A stretch of DNA of 64,000 nt. Origin: Lacipirellulaceae bacterium (GTDB lineage Bacteria; Planctomycetota; Planctomycetia; Pirellulales; Lacipirellulaceae). Position numbers and translations under genes: made by a program. The stretch lies in the NCBI GenBank assembly GCA_040218535.1, contig JAVJRG010000005.1, positions 1,922,001 to 1,986,000 of the forward strand, read 5' to 3'. Shown in pieces: positions 53,138 through 61,854 of the stretch. The notes beneath the pieces were generated by a model. That model had not been told where the DNA came from and did not search any database. It saw only the letters and a list, made by a program, of their open reading frames with translations. Positions within the stretch are counted from its first letter, which is position 1; every line of letters begins with the position of its first letter.

Positions 53138-53208
53138 GCAAATGTCATTACGCTTCGCAGTCTGGGTAGTCCGTCTCAAGAGTACTCAATTGCAAAAAGT
53201 TCGATCAG

Positions 53209-53243
53209 AGACCTGTCGCGTATTCTCGCGGCAGGTCTTTTTT
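53209..53243 (+). terminator. Intrinsic terminator of the porin gene
   Basis: agacctgtcgcg and cgcggcaggtct form a 12-bp stem with one G-T, a 6-base loop and a run TTTTTT. Confidence 0.88.
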
Positions 53244-53289
53244 CGTTTTCATGTGAACCTAGAACCGAGATCGCAGGTTTCACACATCG

Positions 53290-53353
53290 TAACCCGAAGC
53301 GTAAGCGAGGGAATATCGCAGCTAGCCTAGCCCCTCGCTTACGCTTCGGGTTA
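53290..53353. repeat. Perfect 22-bp inverted repeat taacccgaagcg... type
   Basis: taacccgaagcgtaagcgag(gg) at 53290-53311 is the exact reverse complement of 53332-53353, with a 20-base loop. It generates the known false peptides NPKRKRG and TRSVSEG in overlapping frames. Confidence 0.92.
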
Positions 53354-53408
53354 TGATTCTCAGAATTGGAACGTGTCAGCTCTAGCACCCCAGAAAAGAT
53401 TACCCCCC

Positions 53409-53861
53409 ATGTCAGCAGCCGATGCCAACTTGCCGCACGTCTTGTTCCTCTGCACAGGCAACTCCTGTCGCAGCCAGATGGCTGAAGGTTGGGGACGTGA
53501 ACTGCTTGCCGATCGTTACCAGTTTTACTCCGCGGGCATCGAAGCCCACGGGCTGAATCCGAATGCCGTCGAGGTCATGCGAGAGAGCGGCGTGGACATC
53601 AGCGGGCAGAGATCTCAAACGCTTGAAGAAATCGATCGAGAACTGGGCCTGGAAAAGCTCAACATCGTGATCACCGTGTGTGGTCATGCCGACGAGAACT
53701 GCCCCGTGCTGCCGATTAACTGCACGAAGCACCACATGCCCTTCGACGATCCGCCGAAGTTAGCCAAAGAAGCGGCGACACCCGAGGAAGCGATGTCGCA
53801 CTATCGAAGAGTCCGCGACGAGATTCGCGAACAGGTAGCCAAACTACCAGAAATCCTTTAA
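53409..53861 (+). CDS. arsC: Arsenate reductase (thioredoxin-coupled, LMW-phosphatase fold)
   Basis: A 150-residue enzyme that reduces arsenate to arsenite using a cascade of three cysteines. Seen: P-loop LCTGNSCRSQMAEGW (Cys15, with Arg21), the second and third redox cysteines VCGHADENCP (Cys91 and Cys98, six residues apart as in the thioredoxin-coupled enzymes), and the DDPPK catalytic Asp segment. ATG 53409 is preferred over 53373. No ars operon partner (arsR, acr3) is next to it. A low-molecular-weight tyrosine phosphatase is less likely because both redox cysteines are present. Confidence 0.9.
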   Translation: MSAADANLPHVLFLCTGNSCRSQMAEGWGRELLADRYQFYSAGIEAHGLNPNAVEVMRESGVDISGQRSQTLEEIDRELGLEKLNIVITVCGHADENCPVLPINCTKHHMPFDDPPKLAKEAATPEEAMSHYRRVRDEIREQVAKLPEIL

Positions 53862-53892
53862 TCCCAGAGACCCTAATGGTTAGTCAAACGAA

Positions 53893-53962
53893 TATTTTTG
53901 GGTTTGGTGCATCATGAACCATTGTGCCTGAATCGATTCCGTCGCACCTAACCCGAAAATTT
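53893..53962. terminator. Candidate bidirectional terminator arsC / rpsU
   Basis: tatttttgggtttggtgc (left) and gcacctaacccgaaaatttt (right) are imperfect reverse complements between the convergent genes. A/T-rich ends serve both strands. Confidence 0.4.
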
Positions 53963-53985
53963 TGGCTTGACGCAGGAATATCGCC

Positions 53986-54180
53986 CTAGCGTCCGTACAA
54001 ACGCTCGCGGCGGGCACGGCGGGCGGCTCGCAAACGGGCGCGACGCTTTGTCTCGCTTGGCTTCTCGTAGAATTCGCGAACGCGGATCTCTTTCTTGATT
54101 CCACTTCGCTCGACCAGCTTGCGGAATCGACGGACAGCCTCCTGCGCGGTCTCCTTATCTCTGAGCGTCAACTTAACCAA
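53986..54180 (-). CDS. rpsU: 30S ribosomal protein bS21
   Basis: A 64-residue ribosomal protein: [19 protein letters not shown], then [21 protein letters not shown] and a basic [19 protein letters not shown] tail. The start is a TTG at 54178-54180. Upstream in the same frame the GTG at 54198 gives six extra residues, but those codons include AAGGAG, an ideal ribosome site 6 bases before the TTG, so the TTG start with the family-typical N-terminus is preferred. bS21 helps bind mRNA at the 30S platform. Confidence 0.95.
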   Translation of the reverse strand: MVKLTLRDKETAQEAVRRFRKLVERSGIKKEIRVREFYEKPSETKRRARLRAARRARRERLYGR

Positions 54181-54416
54181 CTCAAACTCCTTCGTCACCT
54201 AGTCACGTTTGTCAAGAATAAGCTATGCCAGCCGAGCTGTGTCGCACTGGTAGCCCTAAGTCGTTTCGACCAAACAGGTAAGATAACATCGGCAGAAGCA
54301 CGCGTCCAGCCGCAATCTCTACCCTCTAAACTCCCCCAAGTCGGGCCGACCAAAATAACCCTTACAAGCAGCCATTTTCGGGCGAAAGACAAGCGGAATG
54401 GGAACAAACTGCCTGG

Positions 54417-54668
54417 ATGGGTCCTCTGCTGAGCGTCGAAATAAGCCTTCGGAGACAACCCCGAAGCCCCGCATCGAGTAATTCCTTGGCCAGCAAGAAA
54501 AGCCACTCAACCTCTGCGAAGCAGAATCGCGAGCAGCAATTACGCGGTATCGCAGAGAATCACGATCGGCTGATCGAGGAACTCACTTTTCTTGAGAACC
54601 GCATTGAGCTCGCACTCGAAAACCTTGCTCAACCTACTTCCGGCGATCCAGATGGCCGCTCTTGTTGA
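54417..54668 (+). CDS. Possible small coiled-coil protein
   Basis: A possible 83-residue protein whose second half (QNREQQLRGIAENHDRLIEEL, TFLENRIELALENL) is a convincing amphipathic coiled coil; the first part is Ser/Arg-rich. It overlaps the end of the convergent ABC1 kinase gene by 35 bases. No clear ribosome site; the real start may be further in. No family recognised. Confidence 0.4.
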   Translation: MGPLLSVEISLRRQPRSPASSNSLASKKSHSTSAKQNREQQLRGIAENHDRLIEELTFLENRIELALENLAQPTSGDPDGRSC

Positions 54669-56313
54669 TTGCTCTCAACAATCGCATTCCCAGCCCGGCA
54701 CTAAGAATCATCCCCAAGAATCCTGGGGTCGAGACGCCGCGAATCGGCCAAACATCGTTGGTCACTAATAAGACAGAGCCGATAAACAGGGCGCTGGTGA
54801 GCATGCCGAGAACCAACCGATTCACCGAAGGCTCCAGACCGCGGTGATCCAAGTGCACATCGAAACTGCCGGTCTGCACTTGTTGCAAGATATCCCTTAG
54901 CCGGCGAGGGAGCACTTCAGCAAGCTGTTCTAACTCGTAGGCGATTCGACGCGCTTTCTTCAATTGCCGCGTTGGCGAAAGACGCTTCGCCATCATCCGT
55001 TTACGATACGGCTGTAAGACTTCCATCAAGCTAAAGTTGGGCGTCAGCCGCCCGCCCGTTCCCTCAAGCATGACCAATACCTTTAGAAGCAATGACATGG
55101 TCGAGGGCAGAATAATCCCGTGGCGATTCAGCAAATCGAGCATCTCCGTCAGCGCCGCTGCCAACTCGAACCGGTCGACGGATTGATGGGCATAGTGCCC
55201 CGTGAAATCGGCTAGGTCGTGATGTAGTGCTCGCTCGTCAAGTCCAGCGGGCGTTGAACCAACCCGCGTCAGAACGGCAGCGAGCTGGGCGGGGTCTTGG
55301 TCAACGATCGCGAGCAGCATCTCGACGATATCCTCACGAAGCGACTCGTCGATGCGTCCCACTTGACCAAAATCAAGCAAGCCGATTCGATCGCCTTCCA
55401 TGAGCAGCAGATTGCCCGGATGCGGATCTGCATGATAAAGACCGAAATCGAAAATCATATCGAGATAGATCTCTGCCCCAGCACGTGCAATTTCTGTCGC
55501 CTCCTCTGGAGGATAGCTGCCGCTGGCAACGCTACTTAACGGTTTGCCTTCGAGCCACTCCATGACCAGAACACGATCGCTCGAAAATTCGGGGATCGGG
55601 TTCGGCACGCACAACGTGTCGTGTTTGTCGAATCTTCGCCGGAACTCCTCCAAGTGCCTTAGCTCACGATCAAAATCCAACTCACGCCGCAGGGCACGCT
55701 GGAACTCAGCAACGGTGGCGCTGGGGCGGTAGGCACGCAGCTCGGGCAGACGTTCTGCGAGCTGGGCAAGTCCCGAGAGAATATCCAGGTCAACATGCAC
55801 TCGCTGTTGGATGCCATGATGCTGGACCTTCACTGCCACCACTCGTCCATCAGCCAAGACCGCTTTATGAACCTGCCCAATTGATGCCGAAGCAATCGGC
55901 TTGATGTCGAATTGCGAGAACACCTCTTCAACTGGGCTACCAAGTTCACGGAGTATTGTCTCTTCAACCAACTCGCTCGAATCAGAAGGCACATCGATCT
56001 GCAATCGTTCAAGCTCGCCGGCCAACTCGCTTCCCACCAAATCAGGTCGCGTGCTAAGAATCTGCCCAAGTTTAATGAAAGTAGGCCCCAGGTCCTCAAG
56101 GGCAAGTCGAATCCGGGTGCAACGATCGTGGTTGGCGATCACCTGACCGGATTGATTTTTCAGCCAGGACTTGCCAAACGAGAACTCAAACTGGCTGAGC
56201 CAACCGGCAAGTCCGTACTTACTGAGCACCGAGAGAATTTCCCCCCAACGGCCAACGTTACGATAGATTTGGGGGATCGCGCGGATTCGCATGAGACGAT
56301 TGCTTAAATACAC
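54634..56313 (-). CDS. ABC1/UbiB-type atypical kinase
   Basis: A 559-residue member of the ABC1/ADCK/UbiB family, linked elsewhere to ubiquinone or other isoprenoid lipid metabolism. Seen: the family KxGQ motif in FIKLGQILSTRPDL (81-84), ASASIGQVHKA in place of a glycine loop, VAVKVQ (Lys162), VMEWLEGKPLS, YHADPHPGNLLLM and IGLLDFGQVG. Two membrane helices close the C-terminus (ALFIGSVLLVTNDVWPI, GFLGMILSAGLGM). Start is GTG 56313; ATG 56292 is an alternative, and neither has a clear ribosome site. Its substrate is unknown. Confidence 0.9.
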   Translation of the reverse strand: MYLSNRLMRIRAIPQIYRNVGRWGEILSVLSKYGLAGWLSQFEFSFGKSWLKNQSGQVIANHDRCTRIRLALEDLGPTFIKLGQILSTRPDLVGSELAGELERLQIDVPSDSSELVEETILRELGSPVEEVFSQFDIKPIASASIGQVHKAVLADGRVVAVKVQHHGIQQRVHVDLDILSGLAQLAERLPELRAYRPSATVAEFQRALRRELDFDRELRHLEEFRRRFDKHDTLCVPNPIPEFSSDRVLVMEWLEGKPLSSVASGSYPPEEATEIARAGAEIYLDMIFDFGLYHADPHPGNLLLMEGDRIGLLDFGQVGRIDESLREDIVEMLLAIVDQDPAQLAAVLTRVGSTPAGLDERALHHDLADFTGHYAHQSVDRFELAAALTEMLDLLNRHGIILPSTMSLLLKVLVMLEGTGGRLTPNFSLMEVLQPYRKRMMAKRLSPTRQLKKARRIAYELEQLAEVLPRRLRDILQQVQTGSFDVHLDHRGLEPSVNRLVLGMLTSALFIGSVLLVTNDVWPIRGVSTPGFLGMILSAGLGMRLLRAINKSGHLDRRK

Positions 56314-56498
56314 GAGTGGCGAAGCTGCGATGAAACCATCGCCGTCAGCTCAATCATTCTAGTTGAGCAAGCTCACTCGTGCCATCACACGGCATGCCAT
56401 CAACCATAGCGAAGAAATAACATCCATAGCACCTTCGCCCTTTGGTGAGAGGATAGGGTGAAGGGACCAGAAGTAGAAAAGTTATTTTTTCTTCATTG

Positions 56499-56993
56499 CT
56501 AGGCAGCCTTAAGTCGCTTCAACGCTCGTTGAACCTGCGCTGCCAGCGGACCGCCGCTGTGGGATGCGACTTTCTCCAAAGCGAATATTACTGGCTCGGA
56601 ACCCTGACCGATGCGTCCCAGCGCCCAAGCGGCTCGTTCTTGGACGGTAGGAGCGTGGCGATCTTGTAGCCGTTCTAGCAACACGGGAATGGCATCCTTC
56701 GCCTCGCTGCCTGCGCGGCCCAGCATGGTAATCGCCCAGAAAGCGACATCCGAGTCCGCCGCCTGTGCCATATTCGCCAGATCCGACAAGTGCGATGTTG
56801 CGGGTGGCCCCGCTTCCTCAAGCGCTGCAACACACCAATTGCGTACACTTTCTTCGTCGTCACCACAGAACTGGACCAAAGCTGGAATCGCTGGCTGCGC
56901 TCCATCACCTAACGCGGCAATCGCTTCAGCAGCTTCTGCTTGTTGGGCGGTCTCACCAGTACGTAGCTGGTGAAGTGCACTTTCGAGGTCCAT
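56499..56993 (-). CDS. HEAT-repeat protein
   Basis: A 164-residue all-helical protein with about four HEAT-like repeats: TAQQAEAAEAIAALGDGAQPAIPALVQF, DDEESVRNWCVAALEEAG, DVAFWAITMLGRAGSEAKDAIPVLLERL and PTVQERAAWALGRIGQGSEPVI. Such proteins are scaffolds for protein contacts. No signal peptide. It stands alone between the ABC1 kinase and the sulfatase operon. Confidence 0.85.
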   Translation of the reverse strand: MDLESALHQLRTGETAQQAEAAEAIAALGDGAQPAIPALVQFCGDDEESVRNWCVAALEEAGPPATSHLSDLANMAQAADSDVAFWAITMLGRAGSEAKDAIPVLLERLQDRHAPTVQERAAWALGRIGQGSEPVIFALEKVASHSGGPLAAQVQRALKRLKAA

Positions 56994-57164
56994 GGCCGTG
57001 AACTCCTAAACGGTAACCGAGGGATAACCAGACCTTTGTAATCTACCGTGCTTCGAATCGATCGACCAAGAGTGATTTCTCGAATGAAGATTGCCTCTGC
57101 AGAGGGGCATCGAATGTCGGGACAAGGTGACACCACCGGCTATCTGCACGAGTCGTAGGAATAA

Positions 57165-58688
57165 TTAGCGTGACCTGGAAGGAACGGTTCTTTCACGCGA
57201 TTTAAAAACACGAAGATAGTCACTCTTCAACTTCTCAACGAGCAACTGATGCTCTGCAGATTCGACAAAGTTCTCAGCAGTCCGCTCCTGAGGATTCTCT
57301 GCAAGGTTGTAGAGCGCGATCGGCTCGAATTTCGAGAGTGTGTGGTTACTCTGAAGAATGAGCTTCCAAGGCCAGCGGCGAAACATGACTTCCTTTTTCG
57401 AGCCGGCTTGCTGGATGAAATAGTCACGTTGCCTGAATGTTCCCTCACCGGTCAACAGGGGAAGCAAGTTATTGGAGTCCATCGCTTGCCCCTCAGGAAT
57501 GTGCGTTCCCACCAGTGCGGCAAAGGTTGCCACCATATCAAGGTTGACCGCCAGTTCGTGCGTGACCCCTGGCTCGATGTGCCCTTTCCAAACAGCAAAG
57601 AACGGTTTTCGGTGCCCTCCTTCAAGTGGTGAGTTCTTCGTGCCGGCAAAACCGCCGCTCGAATTGTGCCTAAAGTTCGCCTTCGATTTACCTCCTGAGA
57701 GACCCCCGTTGTCCGAAGTGAAAACGATGAGGGTATCCTCGAACACTCCGTTCGACTTGAGTGCATCAATAATCCGCCGAACCTGCTGGTCGAGGTCCAA
57801 CACCATGTCGAGGTGGGCTGTAGGTGTTGCCCCCTTGACTTTCTTCCCGTCGAATTCCTCAGGTGGGCAATGGGGCACGTGAACCATCGGCGAGCAATAG
57901 TAGAGAAAGAAGGGAGACTCTTGATTCGCATGCTTCGCGATAAAATCGACCGCCTTTGCGGAAATCAGCTTGCCGATCTCCCGAGTGTCCCAGGCGGTGT
58001 CTCCCATGCCGGTCCCCTTGGAGCTCAAATCCTTCGGATGGATCGCGTTGGACTCGTCGAGGAAGACGATCTCCGAGTCCTCAGACAGCGGAAACCATTG
58101 GTCATTCTCATAGACCAAATAATGGGGACCTTGAATGCCGCAAGGCAGCGTGAAGTCGTAATCGAAACCCCAAGTCCGCGGTCCGTTTCCAAGGCACTTG
58201 GTTAGATCGACCTTTTCGGACAGATCCTTGTGACGTTCCTTTCCACGGTAAATGCCACCAGTGTTGAGGTCTCGAAAGTCCCCGCCTAGGTGCCACTTGC
58301 CAATGAATCCCGTTGAGAAGTCAGCATCTCGGACGACCGTGCCAAGGGTGACTTCGCCTTTCTCAAATGCCGTTTCGCGAAACGTTCCCCACACGCCCCA
58401 GGGTGCATTCGAGCGATAGTTGTTATTGCCGCTCATCACACAGTAGCGTGTTGGCGAACAGAGGGAAGTCGCCGAATGCCCATCAGTGAACCAAAGGCTT
58501 TGACGGGCTAGCTCGTCGATCGCTGGTGTTTCGACATTGGGCTCAAGCTTCATGTGTGTCCGTACATGATGACTCACATCGCCGAGCCCCAAATCGTCCG
58601 CCATGATGAGCACGATATTCGGGAGTTTGGCCGAAGCGACACTGACCAAGAGCAAGGAAAACAACGTCGTTCGAAAGAGAACAAGCAT
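57165..58688 (-). CDS. Exported sulfatase (type I, FGly)
   Basis: A 507-residue sulfatase with a signal peptide (LFRTTLFSLLLVSVASA). The N-terminal LPNIVLIMADDLGLGD gives the paired metal aspartates, and SLCSPTRYCVMSG carries the C-x-P-x-R signature: Cys77 is converted to formylglycine by a maturation enzyme not in this window. GKWHLGGDF and FTSDNGGLSGGK are also seen. It removes sulfate esters from sugars outside the cytoplasm; the exact substrate is unknown. It is the last gene of the four-gene operon; its start is 5 bases after the preceding stop. Confidence 0.94.
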   Translation of the reverse strand: MLVLFRTTLFSLLLVSVASAKLPNIVLIMADDLGLGDVSHHVRTHMKLEPNVETPAIDELARQSLWFTDGHSATSLCSPTRYCVMSGNNNYRSNAPWGVWGTFRETAFEKGEVTLGTVVRDADFSTGFIGKWHLGGDFRDLNTGGIYRGKERHKDLSEKVDLTKCLGNGPRTWGFDYDFTLPCGIQGPHYLVYENDQWFPLSEDSEIVFLDESNAIHPKDLSSKGTGMGDTAWDTREIGKLISAKAVDFIAKHANQESPFFLYYCSPMVHVPHCPPEEFDGKKVKGATPTAHLDMVLDLDQQVRRIIDALKSNGVFEDTLIVFTSDNGGLSGGKSKANFRHNSSGGFAGTKNSPLEGGHRKPFFAVWKGHIEPGVTHELAVNLDMVATFAALVGTHIPEGQAMDSNNLLPLLTGEGTFRQRDYFIQQAGSKKEVMFRRWPWKLILQSNHTLSKFEPIALYNLAENPQERTAENFVESAEHQLLVEKLKSDYLRVFKSRERTVPSRSR

Positions 58689-58693
58689 GAGGA

Positions 58694-60130
58694 TTACCTG
58701 AATGTAGGAACAGGCTCGGGTGTATAGTCTTCGCCGGCTGCCTTCTTGGGTATCGAATCCAGGAAGAACTGATCCCGCAACTGATGGTAGTGTTCGTAGC
58801 CCTCCATGCGGCAGTGAACGTTCGATTCATTCCATCTCTGCCATGAATCGCGAAGCTGCGAGGCTAGTTCAGGCCGCTCTGCTCCCAAGTCCTGCTGTTC
58901 GGCAATGTCCGAGGGCAAATCAAACAGTTCGGGTTTGCCGTTAGGTCGATCCTTGACGTGCTTTCTGCGACTGGAATCGAGAATCGACCAACGCACGCCC
59001 CCATCTCGCCAATAAAGAAAATCGTGCGGGGCAGAGGAGTCTTCTTTTTTCAATGCCGGCATGAGATTGACACCTTCAAACCCGTCCGGCAGCTGATCGT
59101 TTTGCGTCGCTAGCGCAACGGCAGTTGCCGCGATGTCGAGTGATATAACAGGGTTCTCAAACGTAGAACCCTTCTCGATCTGCGCAGGCCAGGAGGCGAT
59201 AAACGGCACATGCACTCCCCCGTCGTAGAGATTTCCCTTGCCGCCACGGAACGGTGTATTGGACGAACCATTCCAGTTGCCTGGCCGATTCTTACTGGAT
59301 TGAGGTCCGCCGTTGTCGCTCAGAAAAAAGATGAGCGTGTCATCGCGCAATCCGTTCTGCTCAAGAGCATCGACAACCTTGCCGATTCCTGCGTCCATCG
59401 TACTAACCATTGCCGCATAGATGCGTCGCTTGCGCTGCTCGATATGCGCGTACTCCTGAATGGCTTCTTTCGGAGCCTGTAGCGGTGCATGCGGGGCGTT
59501 GTAGGCGAGGAAGAGAAAGAAAGGATTGTCGCGGTTGGTCTCAACAAACTTAGCAGCATCTTCGCTGAGAGCAGTCGTCAGGTAGCCTTTGAACTCAGCC
59601 GGCTTGCCATTGCGTTCCAACGCTTGCAAATAAGCTTCTTTCACGGGCTTTCGCAGGTCAATCTTGAAGTAGTCGTGACCTCCACCAAGGAAACCATAAA
59701 AGTAGTCGAAGCCTCGATGGTTCGGATGGAACAGTGAAGCAGCCCCCAGATGCCACTTGCCGATGACTCCTGTTCGATAACCTGCTTTCTGCAGTAGCTT
59801 AGGAAACAGGGTAATCGTGGGATCGATGCCCATGTAGGGATTTGACGGATCGTAGGCGGGATTCGTCTCGAAACCGAATCGTTGCTGATATCGCCCCGAC
59901 AACAATCCAGCACGGCTCGGGCCACAGTACGGATGCGTCACATAGCCATTGGTGAATGTCACTCCGGAAGCGGCGAGCGCGTCGAGATGCGGAGTCCGAA
60001 TGTCCGTTGACCCAGTGAAGCCAGCATCGGCGTAGCCCATGTCGTCGGCCATGATCACGATGATGTTCGGCCTCTGGGCAGAAGCTAAGGAGCTAAGCGA
60101 TAAGAAGACCAGGCAGATGGAGTATTTCAT
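58694..60130 (-). CDS. Exported sulfatase (type I, FGly)
   Basis: A 478-residue sulfatase with a signal peptide ([18 protein letters not shown]). Seen: [16 protein letters not shown] (metal Asp pair), [20 protein letters not shown] with Cys69 in C-x-P-x-R, IGKWHLG and [14 protein letters not shown] 60130 is chosen over an in-frame TTG at 60136. It is third of the four operon genes. It differs clearly from its two sulfatase neighbours, so the three probably act on different sulfate positions (inference). Confidence 0.94.
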   Translation of the reverse strand: MKYSICLVFLSLSSLASAQRPNIIVIMADDMGYADAGFTGSTDIRTPHLDALAASGVTFTNGYVTHPYCGPSRAGLLSGRYQQRFGFETNPAYDPSNPYMGIDPTITLFPKLLQKAGYRTGVIGKWHLGAASLFHPNHRGFDYFYGFLGGGHDYFKIDLRKPVKEAYLQALERNGKPAEFKGYLTTALSEDAAKFVETNRDNPFFLFLAYNAPHAPLQAPKEAIQEYAHIEQRKRRIYAAMVSTMDAGIGKVVDALEQNGLRDDTLIFFLSDNGGPQSSKNRPGNWNGSSNTPFRGGKGNLYDGGVHVPFIASWPAQIEKGSTFENPVISLDIAATAVALATQNDQLPDGFEGVNLMPALKKEDSSAPHDFLYWRDGGVRWSILDSSRRKHVKDRPNGKPELFDLPSDIAEQQDLGAERPELASQLRDSWQRWNESNVHCRMEGYEHYHQLRDQFFLDSIPKKAAGEDYTPEPVPTFR

Positions 60131-60195
60131 AACCAATTCTCTGTATGCGAGTATTTGATCTCGTAGTGATTCTATTTCATTGGTCAGAGCAGCAG

Positions 60196-61854
60196 CTACT
60201 TCTTCGAGCGACCTTCGCGAATCCCCTCAACCACGATCGAAGCGGGGGGAGCGTCGACATCACCTTTCGCGAAAGTTACCAGTCGCTGACATTCGCTACG
60301 CATTTCCTCAAGCACTTCTGCGTAGGTAACTCTGCTAGCCAGGTTGTTGCTTTCGCTCGGGTCGGAAGCAAGATGAAACAGTTCTTCGTAGACAGGCTGT
60401 TCACCACGGATTGAGCTCGTCAGCCAGTCGGCGTAGCTCTCGATTTGGCTTGGAGTCACCTGATAGAGCGTTTTCTTTGTGACGCTCGAAAACTGAGCTC
60501 GATCATTCTTGAAGTAGCGAATGTATTTCCACTGGGCGGTTCTCACGCTTTCAATCCGCGGATTGCCAAAGTACGTTGACCAGAGATTCTCAGCAAAACT
60601 GCTATCGCGAACTTTTTCGACGGCTCCTTCGACTAGCCCACGGAGACTCTTCCCTTGCATGCCGTCAGGAATATCGACTCCCGCCAAATCGAGCAGCGTC
60701 GGGGCGATGTCGACCGATTCCACTAAGGCGGTCGTCCGCAGTCCCTGCTTCGACTCGTCGACCCTCGGGTCCATAACAATCATCGGGACACGGAGGCAGG
60801 GCTCGTAATTAAGCGCCTTGCCGCCCAGACCAAACTCGCCCGCCATAATGCCATGATCGCTGCTGAAAACGATCACCGTATCCTCGGCGAGCCCCTCCTG
60901 CTGCAGTGACTCACGGATGCGACCAATCATGCGGTCGATCCCCGTAATCGTCTGTGCTTTGCGGACTAGTTGCTCGCGAAGCAAATCCGGCGTGTCGACA
61001 TACTCGTAGTTGATCTGCCGATACTCGGCGAACAGTACGTCCGTCGGTAACTTTGGCTCTGTGATCTGATCCTTGGCAACGTAGGTCTTAGGGATCGAGA
61101 GCTGCCCCATTTGATCGCGATAGGCAGTGCGATAGAGCTGGGGGTCGGTGGCGAGCATTTCCATCGACCGAGTCCCAGCCCCATGCGGGAGATTCAGAGC
61201 GATTGTTAAGCAAAAGGGCTGATCGGACGGTCGCATCTTCAGAAACGACTGAGCGCCGGCAATGTAATCAACGCCAGAGTCGAGGAAGCTGTTCGCCCCT
61301 TCGCTGACGATTTCAATTTGCGTGTCGGCCTTGGCCTGTTTGAAAATCTCGTGACGCCGTTTTGGGTAGAACGTCAAGTGACCGTGACCGGCATACCAGA
61401 AGTCGAAGCTGTTGTTGATCAGGTCAGAGTCATACCCTTTCTCGCCGATCGGTACATGGTTCTTACCGACGTATCCAGTGTAGTAGCCAGACTTTCTCAA
61501 CAAAACCGGATAGCTCTGCGACCAAGCCTCCGGCTTCATCGAGGTTCCGGAGTTGAAATTGATGCCGTGTTTGCGCTCATATTGTCCCAGGAAGTAACAG
61601 GCTCGGCTCGGGGTACAAATCGCGCTCGTCACCGCGGCATTGGCAAAGAGTGTGCCCTCGGCAGCGAGCCTGTCGAGATTGGGCGTCTTGATGAACTCGT
61701 TACCGGTGCATCCCAGGGTGTCATAGCGCTGATCATCCGTGAGTACGAAGATCAAATTCGGACGTTCCGCTGCCGCACCGCGCTTGTATCCGATCAACGT
61801 AAAAAGAATCGCGAAACAGGCTAGACCGATCGCTAAAAGACGTTGAACCCTCAT
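60196..61854 (-). CDS. Exported sulfatase (type I, FGly)
   Basis: A 552-residue sulfatase with an N-terminal hydrophobic signal ([19 protein letters not shown]). Seen: [19 protein letters not shown] (metal Asp pair), [21 protein letters not shown] with Cys80 in C-x-P-x-R, VGKNHVP and [11 protein letters not shown]. Its ATG overlaps the stop of the glycoside hydrolase gene in the sequence ATGA, which indicates translational coupling. The [12 protein letters not shown]-type region and length resemble sulfatases acting on algal polysaccharides, but the subfamily cannot be fixed by eye. Confidence 0.94.
   Translation of the reverse strand: MRVQRLLAIGLACFAILFTLIGYKRGAAAERPNLIFVLTDDQRYDTLGCTGNEFIKTPNLDRLAAEGTLFANAAVTSAICTPSRACYFLGQYERKHGINFNSGTSMKPEAWSQSYPVLLRKSGYYTGYVGKNHVPIGEKGYDSDLINNSFDFWYAGHGHLTFYPKRRHEIFKQAKADTQIEIVSEGANSFLDSGVDYIAGAQSFLKMRPSDQPFCLTIALNLPHGAGTRSMEMLATDPQLYRTAYRDQMGQLSIPKTYVAKDQITEPKLPTDVLFAEYRQINYEYVDTPDLLREQLVRKAQTITGIDRMIGRIRESLQQEGLAEDTVIVFSSDHGIMAGEFGLGGKALNYEPCLRVPMIVMDPRVDESKQGLRTTALVESVDIAPTLLDLAGVDIPDGMQGKSLRGLVEGAVEKVRDSSFAENLWSTYFGNPRIESVRTAQWKYIRYFKNDRAQFSSVTKKTLYQVTPSQIESYADWLTSSIRGEQPVYEELFHLASDPSESNNLASRVTYAEVLEEMRSECQRLVTFAKGDVDAPPASIVVEGIREGRSKK

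Noticed and set aside
52827-53330. Plus-strand 167-codon frame overlapping the porin
   Set aside because: It runs in another frame of the porin gene and ends in the repeat-derived TRSVSEG peptide.
53176-53388. Minus-strand frame containing NPKRKRG
   Set aside because: It is a translation of the 53290-53353 inverted repeat and the porin terminator; such peptides are a known false-ORF type in planctomycetes.
54195-54506. 103-codon minus-strand frame before rpsU
   Set aside because: No family resemblance and no signal; more likely the rpsU leader.
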